Assembly (NCBI RefSeq): GCF_020080835.1
Contig: NC_058165.1
Coordinates: 10,237,813 to 10,301,812 of the forward strand
From: Cotesia glomerata
Lineage: Eukaryota > Arthropoda > Insecta > Hymenoptera > Braconidae
Direction: 5' to 3'
DNA: 64,000 nucleotides
Shown here: in pieces, positions 1 through 12,480 of the stretch
How the letters are laid out: each line of letters begins with the position of its first letter
Position numbering within the stretch: position 1 is the stretch's first letter
Notes under the pieces: generated by a model
What the model was told of the DNA's origin: nothing
Databases searched by the model: none
What the model saw: the letters and a program-made list of their open reading frames with translations, nothing else
Translations under genes and position numbers: made by a program

Positions 1-380
1 TCCTTAGCCATTTTTCAATCAGACGCATAGATAATTAATTATTAATTAAAATAACGTCCTTTTATGCGTTAGAGAGAGAGCACTAGTGTCAAGTCAAGTG
101 CGTTCCAACGAAGATGCTTGCACGTGTGAATGTGTAAGTAAATATGTGTGACTACGTTAGCTATAGAAACTAGTTAGTCATACAGTTAGTTGTGTCTTTG
201 TTTGGCACATATTTTACTGGACACTGGCGCTCTCTCTCTAACAAATAAAGAGACGTTATTTTTAATTAATAATTAATTATCTATGCGGTTAATTGAAAAA
301 TGGCTAAGGACTTTTCGTCTCAGAATTATTTTTTTCATCAAATGCTACAATGGCGTCCGTGACTTTTGGGACACCCTGTA
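1..380. mobile_element. Foldback/TIR element, left end outside window
   Basis: Bases 1-90 and 225-311 are inverted copies of each other; both begin with TCCTTAGCCATTTTTCAAT on their outer side. The right side continues to about 380 and ends in ACTTTTGGGACACCCTGTA, the kind of terminus seen on TA-inserting mariner-like elements. The matching left terminus would lie before base 1, so the element is cut by the window edge. No coding capacity is seen, so it is probably non-autonomous. Family assignment is inference. Confidence 0.6.
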
Positions 381-740
381 TAGTATATTACGACCTAAGG
401 CCAGAAAGTCGGTTTACTCCAGGAAGAGCGTACTTTCGGCTAAGAGAGCAAGAAAAATGAATTCTATTCTATATTGTTGAAAATAAAAAAAAAAAAATCA
501 AATTTAACCTTAATGAAATGAAATTTAATAATAAACCAAATTACTAATAAACACGACAATAAAAACTCTTGGATTGTATTAATCATTTTGCCATGGTATA
601 GGCCTACTGGGGACCCGCCATGTAAAAGAAAGGGAACGCGTCGTTTTACACAGTACCTCAAGGGTGATGCGGAAATCTGTGTCAAGACAGATTGACCGAC
701 ACACGAATATGATAAAAGGTTACTTATAAGTACAATACAA
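381..740. other. Unassigned AT-rich spacer
   Basis: No gene, repeat or RNA could be supported. Open frames here are short and lack splice context. Confidence 0.4.
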
Positions 741-1169
741 ATTGTAAAAAAAAAAATTGTTCAAAAGTTGCGTCATGAGGACAAATGCAATAGTTAGATT
801 TCTATGAAATCTACTGAAAAACGACTGCAAAAGTAAAATTCCATTAAAAACCTACAGACGAATAGGTTATTTTCAGTTTAGGTAAATAAAATTACATAAA
901 AATTGAAGCTTGTTTAATGGACTTTAAAATGATATTTACAAAAATTTGATAGGTTATTTCATTCAAAAGTTATGCGCGAAAGAATCAGCCAAAAAGTAAA
1001 TTTTTAGGATTTTGAAAATTTTGAAACCATATAATTTCTGAACTACTTGACCGATTAAGCTCATCTTTGAACTTGGCCTTGGTATTTGTCTAAAAATGAA
1101 GTATGTTGAGTTTGAAAAGGATCCATTAACAACTATAGACGCTATCGTCCGGATAAGCCGCGTTATATC

Positions 1170-1250
<81 letters not shown>

Positions 1251-2216
1251 CATACATATATAAACTTTTGAACTAATGGCATTTTCTGAACCAGCTTGAC
1301 GAACTAAGTCAGAAAATACCAAAATTTTTCAAAAGTTGCGTCATGAGGACAAATGCAATAGTTAGATTTCTATGAAATCTACTAAAAATTCCATTAAAAC
1401 CTACAGACGAATAGGTTATTTTCAGTTTAGGTAAATAAAATTACATGAAAATTGAAGCTTGTTTAATGGACTTTAAAATGATATTTACAAAAATTCGAGA
1501 GGTTATTTCATACAAAAGTTATGCGCGAAAGAATCAGCCAAAAAGTAAATTTTTAGGATTTTGAAAATTTTGAAACCATATAATTTCTGAACTACTTGAC
1601 CGATTAAGCTCATCTTTGAACTTGGCCTTGGTATTTGTCTAAAAATGAAGTATGTTGAGTTTGAAAAGGATCCATTAACAACTATAGACGCTATCGTCCG
1701 GATAAGCCGCGTTATATCGTATATATATATATATATATATATAAATACATACATATATAAACTTTTGAACTAATGGCATTTTCTGAACCAGCTTGACGAA
1801 CTAAGTCAGAAAATATCAAAATTTTTCAAAAGTTGCGTCATGAGGACAAATGCAATAGTTAGATTTCTATGAAATCTACTAAAAATTCCATTAAAAACCT
1901 ACAGACGAATAGGTTATTTTCAGTTTAGGTAAATAAAATTACATGAAAATTGAAGCTTGTTTAATGGACTTTAAAATGATATTTATAAAAATTCGAGAGG
2001 TTATTTCATACAAAAGTTATGCGCGAAAGAATCAGCCAAAAAGTAAATTTTTAGGATTTTGAAAATTTTGAAACCATATAATTTCTGAACTACTTGACCG
2101 ATTAAGCTCATCTTTGAACTTGGCCTTGGTATTTGTCTAAAAATGAAGTATGTTGAGTTTGAAAAGGATCCATTAACAACTATAGACGCTATCGTCCGGA
2201 TAAGCCGCGTTATATC

Positions 2217-2277
<61 letters not shown>

Positions 2278-2746
2278 CATACATATATAAACTTTTGAAC
2301 TAATGGCATTTTCTGAACCAGCTTGACGAACTAAGTCAGAAAATACCAAAATTTTTCAAAAGTTGCGTCATGAGGACAAATGCAATAGTTAGATTTCTAT
2401 GAAATCTACTAAAAATTCCATTAAAAACCTACAGACGAATAGGTTATTTTCAGTTTAGGTAAATAAAATTACATAAAAATTGAAGCTTGTTTAATGGACT
2501 TTAAAATGATATTTACAAAAATTCGATAGGTTATTTCATTCAAAAGTTATGCGCGAAAAGAATCAGCCAAAAAGTAAATTTTAGGATTTTGAAAATTTTG
2601 AAACCATATAATTTCTGAACTACTTGACCGATTAAGCTCATCTTTGAACTTGGCCTTGGTATTTGTCTAAAAATGAAGTATGTTGAGTTTGAAAAGGATC
2701 CATTAACAACTATAGACGCTATCGTCCGGATAAGCCGCGTTATATC

Positions 2747-2819
<73 letters not shown>

Positions 2820-2960
2820 CATACATATATAAACTTTTGAACTAATGGCATTTTCTGAACCAGCTTGACGAACTAAGTCAGAAAATACCAAAATTTTTCA
2901 AAAGTTGCGTCATGAGGACAAATGCAATAGTTAGATTTCTATGAAATCTACTAAAAAGGT
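741..2960. repeat. Tandem array of ~500-570-bp units with internal (TA)n
   Basis: The marker GTTGCGTCATGAGGACAAAT recurs near 766, 1335, 1832, 2361 and 2906, giving four full units and a partial one. Each unit ends its conserved half in CCGCGTTATATCG followed by a pure (TA)n run (about 1172-1244, 1718-1742, 2217-2272 and 2746-2814) and then AAATACATACATATATAAAC. Unit length varies mostly because the TA run varies from about 12 to 36 repeats. Open frames through this region are microsatellite artefacts. Diverged single copies lie at 46370-46745, 54590-54650 and 56100-56310, so the unit is part of a dispersed family that has been locally tandemised. Confidence 0.85.
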
Positions 2961-3131
2961 CAGTGCAGGAAAACAATTGAACATTAACAGAGTGAAAAAT
3001 ATGATTATGCAATCTATTAAGCAAGCAATCTTCAAACATAATATGTAGATATCATTATGAAGTAATATGAATATAAAATATGAGTGATTGAAAAAGGCGA
3101 TACTTCATTTGATTCGAAACAGAGGAAGCTA

Positions 3132-3208
3132 CTAATACATTCGCAGTAATGGCTTATAAAGGTCATCAAGAGGTCCGATGCCTCCATATTCATCGATATA
3201 ACATACGA
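3132..3208 (-). CDS. Candidate terminal exon, unidentified gene
   Basis: On the minus strand an open stretch enters after an AG at 3209-3210 with two bases completing a split codon. It reads about 24 residues, including YIDEYGGIGPLDDLYKPLL, and stops at 3132-3134. Seven of 22 codons start with G, a coding-like bias. The entry phase is the same as for the candidate exons at 6644 and 6863. The acceptor has only a modest pyrimidine tract. I do not recognise the peptide; it may be chance. Confidence 0.25.
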
Positions 3209-3499
3209 CTCAGTCTTCCGTTAATCCATTATCTTTGAAAAAAGTCAATGTAGGAGGGTTCTTTTTTTTTAACAATTTAATAGTGCATTTATTTAACTGA
3301 CCCTTTTGGCTTAGGCTATCTGATTTTTTCTCACGATTGCTATCGAATTGAATTGTTCAGAAATTTTAAATGAATTAACCTTTGGAAATTTTATTATCTA
3401 TTTAATATTTTACGCTTTTTTTTTCTTATAATTAAAATTTTCAAGTTTCAATAAATTGGAAATTTTCGATTTTCTGACTCGTATTTTATTATCTAGACT

Positions 3500-3665
3500 G
3501 AAAAAACAATTAAATTGACTAAAGTGAAAAATTCTTGAACCAAGAACATCATTTCAAAGAATCGATTTGCCTTGAATCAAGCATAAAAAGATTAAGCTCT
3601 TCAAAATGACTTTCTTAGCGCAAGAATTTTTCTCTTAAATCAAATTAACTTTTTTTTTACAGGAT
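3500..3665. mobile_element. CTTGAATCAAG-word hairpin MITE, degraded
   Basis: Repeated variants of CTTGAATCAAG / TTCTTGAACCAAGAA between A-rich and T-rich ends match the better preserved copy at 61579-61802. The ends are not sharp. Confidence 0.45.
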
Positions 3666-5254
3666 GATTCCGTCAATAGTTTTTAATATTTGACTAAATT
3701 CAAAATGAGTCGACAGTAAAGCACACGCTAGCAGCTTGCAATATACCAATCGATAAAAAAATATAAGTAAAATAGTGGTTATATTTTTTATACTTCATTC
3801 TATCTACACAACTAAAAGCAACACTAGACAAATAGGAACTAAAGAAGAATAATACAAATAAAAATTTTATCACTTTTTCATGCAAAATAATACAAACTTG
3901 TTAATTTTTCACTTTCTTAAATAAATTCTGTAGAAAAAGACATTTATGTAATACCATTGTTTTGAAATTGTAATGTTTATAAATTTATTTTTTCACCATT
4001 TAACGCCGAATTACTTAAATAATAATCTGTGTAAATTAAAAAAAATTTAAGAACATTTATTTGGTGAAAAAACTACCTTAATTTTTCAATAAGTAAATAT
4101 ATATCTTATGAAAAATTCTTCTCACCTCTTTACCACACTACTTATCATAATTTTTTAGTATCAGAATAGTTAAAAATAATTATTTCATTAATATAGTATA
4201 AACTAAGTTGTAAAAATATATTTTATTAAGAAAATATTTATTCGTTTTACGAAAAAGGTTATCGTAATCCTAAAGTTGTTGTCAGAGAAAAAAATACGTT
4301 TTGGATCATTGCAAAGCACTGAGTAAACAGCCTATCGCTTCTGATTTGATCCATACTCTCGACTGTAGCACTAGTATTTATTATATAGTCAGGCTATAGA
4401 TAACCAACCGATTTCTTTCTTTACTTGCGCAATCTCGACTCACGACTACAAGCTCAGAAATAAAAATAAACAAATAAATAAATGAAAAAAAAAAAGAAAA
4501 AGAAGAAATATTGAGTTGGACAACTGAGCGAGAAGCTGTATCTATTTATATACTTTTAAGATTATTACCGACATAAAGAGGATTTATGATAAGAAATGTG
4601 AAAGGTTTAGAAAGGTTTTCCTATCGAGAAATACTCCGATAATTAAATCATTGATTAAAAAATATTATTATCTTATTATTTATTCACAAGAGACTTATAT
4701 TTAATCATTTTGTAATTTTAGAGATTAAAACAATCTGGAACAACAATATATGATTACACTTATCGAAAAAAAAAAGTTTTTAAACACCGTGGACACAATA
4801 AGGACATTCACGAGGCGCTATTAATATAAATGTGTTTTTCACTTCAATATTTAAATTTGTACTGTCATGCATATTCATTATTATTAACATGCATCCGTTC
4901 CATCGTTTTTTACTTCGATGGTCACTTATAATATTAATTGCAATTAAACACGTTTGATTACTAGACGGTTTTTTCATAATTAAAATATTGTACCCCTAAT
5001 TAATGAAATGAAATTTTTTTTATTGATAATTAAATTTGATACTATCAAATTACTATTTAATTTACATATAAATGAGAGAACAATTTGATTGATATCGAGA
5101 AGAAAAATATCAAGTCAAAAAAAATTTTTTGAAGAGATTTTTCGTCTCCAAAAATCTTTTGTTTAATTATAATACAAACTTCGTGAATTTTTACAAAAGT
5201 GATTTCCCATAAAAACGATTTTTAATTGTATTTCACAATTAAAAAATGACCCTA
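3666..5254. other. AT-rich stretch without recognisable genes
   Basis: Only short open frames with A/T-driven composition are present. No splice-bounded coding stretch, RNA gene or clear repeat was recognised. Confidence 0.4.
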
Positions 5255-5494
5255 CACGGAGATAAAAAGGTTAGCGTGACTCAAAAGACAAAAATTTTAT
5301 AATAAGGAAAAGAATAAATTTCTTGAGTCAAGAGAAAAAATTCATGAGCTAAGATAAAATTCTTGGTTTAAAAAAAATTTTCTTAGCTCAAGAATCTTTT
5401 TCCTTGTCCCAAGAAATTTATTTTTTTCTTTATAATAGTCTTGGTTCAAGAATTTTTGTCTTGAGTCAAGCTAATAATAACCTTTCTACCAGTG
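5255..5494. mobile_element. CTTGAATCAAG-word MITE
   Basis: The left end CACGGAGATAAAAAGGTTA is mirrored by TAACCTTTCTACCAGTG at the right end. The interior consists of repeated variants of TTCTTGAGTCAAGA. A TA precedes the left end and CA follows the right end, so the target duplication is not clean. Confidence 0.6.
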
Positions 5495-5759
5495 CATTTC
5501 CAGTGCCATTTTTTTAAGCAAATGACGCGTTCTATTATTTAAACAAATAGATGGATAAAAAAAATGTACCGTATAACATTAGTGAGAAATTTTATACTTT
5601 ACAATTTTAAATGAATTAAATATTCTGGGATTTTTATGGTGGAGAAAACTTCGAAATTTTCGAATTTTATTTTTCCTGTTTTTCGACCATTGTTTAACGA
5701 GAGTCAACTTTTAGAAGAACGTTTTTTTTAGTCATTCAAATTATCATTCCAAGTGAGGA

Positions 5760-6345
5760 ATTCTTTCCAATCTTTTTTTTTATCGATACTTTTCTTGCTT
5801 TGTCTAAAAATCAAATTTTTCTTCAAGAAATTTTTTTTAGTTTTGATAGTCTTGATTCAATATTATTTTCATGGTTGATAAATCGGTAACTAATCTCACC
5901 TTGAGAAAATTTTTCTCTTTTGATACCCATTTTATACTATTTTAGCGTGCAATTATACATATTGAATGAAAAAAAATGATTCAATAATATTTGATCTTCC
6001 CATTTAACATATTAGTCAATAAAAATTTAATGAAAATTTACTATTGAGATATTTAATTTTTTGGAGCAAGAAAGAAATTTTCTCAAGGCAAAAAAATTTA
6101 CTTCTATCGAGAACAAAATTTTTTAGAGTAAGAGGCTGAATTTTCTCAAAACAAGATTTTCTTGACTTAAATAAATTTTCTTGGATCAAGATACGTGTTT
6201 CTTAAAGCCAGAGAATTATTTTTGTTGGAATAAGTGAAATTTCTTGTGTCAAAAAAAAAATTTTGTTTTCGCTCAAGAAAACAATTAGGAAGAAAAATAT
6301 TTTCTTGGCTTAAGTGAACCTTTTTTTCTGTGTATAATTTTCAGT
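5760..6345. repeat. Degraded MITE fragments with TTCTTG/CAAGAAA words
   Basis: Two clusters (about 5775-5890 and 6050-6335) contain many variants of TTTTCTTGGATCAAGA. They resemble the interior of the CTTGAATCAAG MITEs but lack identifiable ends. Confidence 0.4.
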
Positions 6346-6643
6346 CAGTAAAGTCAAATTTAAACCAAGTAGAATTTTCATATAGAATGAAAAAAAATTT
6401 CGACTCAAAGACATGCGTCAGTAACTGCCTCCACGTTGGAAATGGTAGATCTAATATTCTTCAAAAAAATTGATTTTAATTTTGAAGAAGAAATTGTTTA
6501 GATTTCCAAAGTATTTAATGTGCAAGAATTTTTTGAACTTGTCAGTTTAACTTAGATTGTCCTTTACGCTTGCATATATGTGTTATGTTACATGAAAATA
6601 CATAGATATATAACCACAGAACCGCGAATGAAAGACTAATATG

Positions 6644-7083
6644 GCGAGACTGGTCGGCTGGAATTTAACTCCATGATGTTTCCCTTGGGAGTCTTAAAAC
6701 TTATCCGCAAACCGACTGAAAGGTAAATATTATTTATGTTGCTGTTGTGATACTGCTAATGATATTTTCACATAAAAGATCCGCATGAACAGTTTTTGCA
6801 AAATAAATAAAAGGTTTTAATAAGGTAATTTACGAATTATCTTCAACATCTTACGGTACAAACATTTTAAAAATTATAAAAATCAATAATCAATAAATTA
6901 TTCTGCGAAATTTTTCTTTCATTTTATCAGTGATTTCAACGACTAGAATTTCATCGCCATTTTCATCCCAAACAAGATGAATCCCTTATATGCGCAGTAT
7001 CAAACAGTCAGAAAGGATGCTGCAAAATCACCCTTCGGTACTCACGAATACGATTGGCGATTTTCACCCACTACTTACTGATA
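6644..7083. other. Coding-like patch, strand ambiguous
   Basis: This moderate-GC island sits in AT-rich sequence. Minus reading 1: an AG acceptor (TTTACCTTTCAG) followed by about 25 codons containing KTPKGNIMELNSSRPVSPY and a stop at 6644-6646. Minus reading 2: an acceptor ATATAAG followed by HLVWDENGDEILVVEITDK (about 6863-6985), where roughly half of the codons begin with G. Both minus candidates enter in phase 1. Plus readings also exist: an exon-like stretch ending GAAAG|GTAAAT at 6722, a strong acceptor TTTTATCAG at 6931, and MNPLYAQYQTVRKDAAK from about 7002. These readings exclude one another in part. Real exons are likely here, but I cannot decide the strand or the gene. Confidence 0.3.
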
Positions 7084-7998
7084 GGGCGTGTTTCTGATAT
7101 ATTTTAGATACGTTTGAATGGAAGTTTACTGAATAGTTTAAAATTACCGATTAAAATTTGTGAATTAATTTTATTCAGGATAAGTTACGGTTTACAGTTT
7201 CAATGTTAAAATAAGATATTATTGACATTAGTATTCAAATTTATAACATTTCAATATTATGTTTTGTCGATTGATTAAAACTAATTATAACATGACTCGC
7301 TCGTATAGTTATAGGATCAAAATTCGAAAGATTTTATGCGCGGAAAACAAGACTAGTACCAAAGGGATGCAATTTTTAAAACTTCACTATTAGTAAATTT
7401 CATATAATTTTTTAAAATGGTCTTTTCATTAAAATTATGGTAAAAATTTTATAAAAAAATTGGGTTAAAATTTTCTGGTACGAACAATTTTTTTATTTCG
7501 GGCTATATCAGGTTATTTTTTATTTTCTTCTAAAAATGTGTTCGTCAATTAACATGTTATATATTAAACCAATGTCATCAGACAATCTCCTTAGGGGGTC
7601 AAAAAAATGATTTAATTTTAGAAATTATGTTATTTAAATACTTCAAACTTAACTTTCTCAATAGAAAACGATTTAGCGATCATGCACCCTCTGTCAGATG
7701 TTTTTAACACTATCTTTAATCACATACATAACCATATTAAGCCTAATTTGGGCACATCCGGAGATATCAAAAATGTTAAAAGAACATACCAGATAATGAG
7801 CCCATGTATATCAACATAATATATTTTCTGACATGGCCATAGATGGACATATCAAGCCATATTAGAAAATTTCTTCACAGATAGCTTAAGTTCTAGTACC
7901 CTCGGTTAAAGATTTGCCTTTCAAAATTTGACTTATTAGTAAATTATAGTAAAATAATAAGCCCACTAAATTTTTGAAAAGCTCAAAAGAACCAGTAA

Positions 7999-8601
7999 AA
8001 AAAATTAGGAAAACGGTTGACCCTAAAGGCCATCCCTGCAACTTCCCGCTAATTCCATATCTAAGCGCTTCAAATTGCACTTATGACGTTTTTGAGCTCT
8101 TCGAGCTTAAGTAAAAGTCTGATAGAGGATTCATAAAACACTATTTTTTAAATTTTCAAACTGCAATTAATTTTGAATGAATAAACCGATTTTCACGCGA
8201 TTGGCACACAGAAAAAAAGGTTCACTTGAGTCAAAAAAATATTTTCAAGAAAAATTTTTACTTCGGTCAACACAATTTCGATCTTCCTTCAGGCACCCGA
8301 AAATTTTCTTGAGCCAAGAATTTTCTTCTTCAATCAAGAAATTTTTTTTTTGTGCAGCATTTGACGCAGTTTCTCAAATTCTATCATATTCTTTTAAAAG
8401 CAAATTGATCAGACCAGAAATTCCGGTGTAATTCGGAAAAATCACTTTTTTTTCGTCAACAAAAACTCAGGAACGAAGCTGCCTAGGACCTAAAAATGTC
8501 GAGATCTGACAAAAATTCGATTTTCGAAAAACGGGGTAAAATCAATAGCTTCTCGATTTTCGAAAATTTTCAATTTTCTTAGCGGGAAGTTAAAAATTAA
8601 G
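7999..8601 (-). mobile_element. TTCCCGC-family dispersed element, minus copy
   Basis: The copy starts at AATTAGGAAAACGGTTGACC and ends in TTCTTAGCGGGAAGTTAA, the reverse of the family seen at 38221, 41869 and 42815. The internal landmark GTCGAGATCTGA is shared with the others. The copy is interrupted at 8207-8354 by a small MITE. It is non-coding. Confidence 0.7.
8207..8354. mobile_element. CACAG-A(n) MITE inserted in the TTCCCGC element
   Basis: The termini are CACAGAAAAAAAGG and TTTTTTTTTTGTG, with TTCTTGAGCCAAGAA words inside. CA at 8205-8206 and CA at 8355-8356 flank it as a 2-bp duplication. Removing the insert restores a sequence alignable to the uninterrupted relative at about 43094-43125. 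Confidence 0.7.
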
Positions 8602-9123
8602 CTTTCAAAGTTTCAGGGTTAAACATTAACTCTTATGAGAAGAGTAACGTTGAAATTTCAATAAAAATTTAGGCGATGGAAAAAAATAACATAATGAATA
8701 TTTTGCGTAATTAAAAGTACAGATTCAGAACATGTGATAGCAATAACTAATAAAAAAACTTTTAAAAATTATCTCTTATTTTTTAATGTACTTTGGATAG
8801 GAAAATTAACTACGTAAATCAAATAAGGCTTTATATGGAACATTTGATACTTGTGGTATCTATGATACTATCTTAATATGGGAAATTATTATACTTTTTA
8901 TATTTTATTAATATCTATCTTATTCATAAAATAGAATTTGAATAGATTAAACAGCATACGTAAAAACAATGTCATTGAAAGTCCAATAGAACCTACGTGT
9001 ATATCTCACTAGTACATCGGTAAGTTGCTTTATCAGACTAAAAATTACTTTTAAATGAGTTCAATGTGTGCCAGATATAAATATTTTTTTTCATGTTATT
9101 CTCAAGAAAAATATATATATCTA
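8602..9123. other. AT-rich spacer
   Basis: Nothing supportable was seen. Confidence 0.35.
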
Positions 9124-9190
9124 GCAGTAAGATTGACCGTCAAAGATAGCACCTGCTTGTAATGGCTTGCCCCAAGGTCTTTTTAACCTA
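9124..9190 (-). CDS. Candidate 3' exon, unidentified gene
   Basis: On the minus strand the sequence after TTTTTTAG reads LKRPWGKPLQAGAIFDGQSYC and then stops. An internal CAG|GTGCTA after ...KPLQA would leave a phase-1 intron. That phase fits the candidate exons at 6863-6985, 6644-6721 and 3132-3208, so this could be the shared penultimate exon of alternative 3' ends. The peptide is unrecognised and no upstream exon was identified. Confidence 0.3.
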
Positions 9191-9767
9191 AAAAAATAAG
9201 TATTAAATTAATGTAAAGATTTATCAATTTCATTTCATAATAAATAAATATATTTAACGTACGATTAATATAAATTAAACGTTAGATCGAGGTACATTAA
9301 TTTTTGATATTAACTACAGTCAGGTGGTTAAAATTGGTATATACTCTTGACATAATGCTTTCAATTTTATTTACTAAACATTAATCACACAACAAATATG
9401 GTAATAAAAAGTTATACTAGTTCAAGCGAAGCAATAGTTCAATGATTTCGTATCATAAACTTTTTGTAAAACCTTAATTATAAGCGGTAATCACTTTTAT
9501 TTTTACAACAGTAATTGCTTGCATGGTAGTAATTTGTTTAATTTTTATAATTCCATCCCCAGGTAAACACAACGGGGTAAAGAGGTTGTAGAGAAGGTGC
9601 GGCAGTTTTCCGTGTTGTAAAATCGATATCAGTATTGAGAAAGCACATATATCTATATATTTACTCTCATACTCTGTGTTTCAATTGTACCCTCTATATT
9701 CACTCTGACATTGATGTACATATATACATCCCTTATCTACAACTTCAACTCTATCTACCTATCAATT

Positions 9768-9882
9768 GATAGTACTGCGATGTCTGCATGAACTAGGACA
9801 ATATGATTGATGATCATAGAATTGCTGGAAGTCCATTTGCTGCATTAAAATAGCCAACTGCTGTCTTTGTACAAAATTTAGA
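9768..9882 (-). CDS. Weak candidate exon
   Basis: On the minus strand, after an AG (ACAAAGACAG), an open stretch contains LAILMQQMDFQQFYDHQSYC and ends in a stop near 9768. G-first codon bias is weak and a short plus-strand frame competes, so this is only a lead. Confidence 0.18.
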
Positions 9883-9905
9883 AAATTTAATTATTTATTG
9901 CTTCA

Positions 9906-10222
9906 TTGAGAGAAAAAATTTCTTTTGTAAAAAATGAGTGACGTAACAATTTTATTTCTCAGCTGAAGAAATCAAAATTTTTCTTACAGTAACTTTCTTG
10001 TAGGAAAAAAGTTTTCTAGATTTGGGAAAAAACAATTTTGGATGAAAATTCGCAAGTTATCTATTTGAAATTGTTTTTTTACAAATCAAAAAGACTTTTT
10101 TTTTAATAAGAAAGTTACTGTAAAAAAATTTTGTATTTCTTCATCTAAGAAGAAACTTTTGACAAATTAATTTCGTATTTCAACAGTTCCCATTTTTTTT
10201 AAGAGAAATTTTTTCTCTCCAT
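9906..10222. mobile_element. TIR element with GAGAGAAAAAATTTCT ends
   Basis: GAGAGAAAAAATTTCTTTTG at the left is inverted as AAGAGAAATTTTTTCTCTCC at the right. Interior words such as AGTTACTGTAAAAAAATTTT also occur on both sides in opposite orientation. It is non-coding. Confidence 0.6.
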
Positions 10223-11532
10223 GTTGAGTTTTTGTTTAAAAATTTTTTTATTTAATCGATCCAATTCAACTATTGTATTTATTGCTTAAGAACTTTATAA
10301 GATTATTAGAATATTTCGTTCTAAATACCAAAAAAGCGTGTGAAAAAATTTTTTTCGTGATAATGCAAAAAGAAAAAAATTTTATAATTTTCCATTATTT
10401 TTTCTAAAACAAATTATACGTAATAAAATGTATGGATGTAAAAAAAATTTTGATAAGTTCCAAAAATGTTTTTATAAAAAAAATATATATCAAAAGGCGT
10501 CTTATTTTAAAGTGGCGTATCACTGACCTAAGATATAAAATATTAAACTAATTATTATCGTGATAATTAATCAATTTAAATATTTTATATTTTTTTCTTG
10601 CTATAAATTGTACGCACTTTCTGAAGTGCCCTTGTATACTTATAAATTAAAAAAAAAAAAAAGTAACTCTTGGAAGCAATTCATAATGTGAATTGTTTTA
10701 TGATATCATAAAAACGATGACGATGTACATTCAAGCGTCAATAACTTACAAATCAATTAAAAAAAAACTGAAAATATGAGATGATGCTCAGTCCAAGTGT
10801 GTCCGCAGTAATTGTTAAATTTATTCGTAAATAAATTTTATTTAACTTGCACGGCTCCAATTATAACTAACAAATGATCAACAAAATGTGTTATGTTTGG
10901 TCTTGTAATTTTTATTCTCATTCAACTATTCGAGTGGTTGGATCTTATAATTTACTGACCCATTAAATTTACTTTTTAAATGAGGATTAAATAATTTTAA
11001 TTTTAAAGTGAATATATTTTTCTACTATTAATAAAATGAATTATTATCTGTGTAATTAATAAAAATCTATTGTTAGTAATTAAATTAGTCCATGAGTCAT
11101 CATATGAAAAAATATGTTTAGTTTAAAACGTATTTTGTTTTCTAAGTTTATAAGTTATTATTTAAATCGCAGTAGATTTATTGGCTGCAATCCACAATAC
11201 TTTAACATTTTAGACATTTACATAGCGAATATTATTGTTTGAAATAGTATTTTCTTCAATGTAAAGAGTAAATTGTAAGTTTTAAATAGTAAATATTATA
11301 AAGTGAATAGTAAAATCACGATTTTACTGTTTGAAATGGTAATTTTTAGCAGTTGATCATTACTTATTATACATCAACTGTTATTTATTACAGTTTACTT
11401 TTTTCTGTGTAAAAGTTGAAAAAAATTCTATAAGACACGCTTTAATTGCAATTTTAACTCAATAATAACTTTTAATCAATTCGATATATGACTAAAGTAA
11501 TTAGCAAAAAAATTGATTTTATTTCATTGGTA
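10223..11532. other. AT-rich stretch without recognisable genes
   Basis: A- and T-rich single-copy-looking sequence. No coding, RNA or repeat feature could be supported. Confidence 0.35.
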
Positions 11533-11700
11533 CACTGAAAAAAAAAATTAACTTTTGAATCAAGACGAAAACTTTTTAAATCAAGTGAAATTTACTTAAA
11601 CCATCACGAAAAATTTTTTGGTTTAAGAATTTTTCTATTTAAATTAAGACGATAAAGTTCTTCAAAATTATTTTCTTGTCCAAATTAATTTTTTTTTATG
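11533..11700. mobile_element. CACTG-A(n) MITE with CTTGAATCAAG-type words
   Basis: The left end is CACTGAAAAAAAAAATTAAC and the right end reads AATTTTTTTTTATG. TA flanks both sides (11531-11532 and 11701-11702). The interior carries TTTTGAATCAAGACGAAAA-like palindromic words. Confidence 0.65.
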
Positions 11701-12038
11701 TAGATATTTTTAAAAATAAAGTTATTATAAAAATATTGTTAAAAGTACTCTACGTTCTCTTTTTTACAATAAAATGAATATTTTGTTCATCACTATATTC
11801 TTATTTTTAAGTTCCTGAAAACTATTAAAAATTGTTTTCTATTTTTCAGTTTGGTTTGATGATAAAAAAAACGTTAGATATTAATATTTTATTTAATTAA
11901 AATAAGGATGATATTTATTGTCATTCTACGTACAATGTAGGTTTAACTTCTAAAATTAATAATTATTTATCTCAATAAGCCTGATCCGGACACTAGGATG
12001 AAGTTATCAAATTTTTATTACTAAATGGTCTGTGATGC

Positions 12039-12329
12039 ATGAGTAAATTTTCAAACGTTTTAAATTTGGTAAAAATGAAGTTAAAAAATTCGATTATCAA
12101 TTCTTTTATCAATTGTACGACTTTTAGATTATTTGATTACATTTATTCTACTCAAGAAAATTTTGGGATTCCTACAATGAAATTCACCCAACGTTTGAGA
12201 TTCAAAATATTAATCATAAATCAATTTTTACTAAATATTAAAATTTTAACAGCCGATTCCCTCTTTTTCTCGCATCACACTCACTGCAGGAAACAGTTCT
12301 ATCCTTGTTGCACTCATGATTGTAAAGCT
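12039..12329. other. No supportable gene
   Basis: The plus-strand open frame over 12039-12404 runs straight into the hairpin below and has no codon bias or recognisable motif. I do not call it a gene. Confidence 0.3.
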
Positions 12330-12480
12330 ATTGCAGTTTTATGTTTTTCTTTCAAACAAATGAGAATTTCGAAAAAAACGCTCTGCTACGAAATAGATAA
12401 TTAAAAAATCTATTACGTAGCAGAGCGTTTTTTTCAAAATTCTTCTTTGTTTAGGAGAGGAATATAAAGCTGCAATAATC
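12330..12480. mobile_element. Hairpin MITE
   Basis: The arms 12330-12402 and 12404-12480 are inverted. The best part pairs CGAAAAAAACGCTCTGCTAC with GTAGCAGAGCGTTTTTTTC, and ATTGCAG pairs with CTGCAAT further out. It is a near-symmetric foldback with almost no loop. Confidence 0.7.

Noticed and set aside
963..2891. Four minus-strand open frames with long Tyr-Ile runs and a shared ITRLIRTIASIVVNGSFSN segment
   Set aside because: They are the tandem repeat read through (TA)n. Length differences follow the microsatellite and there is no start, splice context or codon bias.
12039..12404. 121-codon plus-strand open frame
   Set aside because: AT-driven composition, no motif, and the 3' third lies in a hairpin MITE arm.
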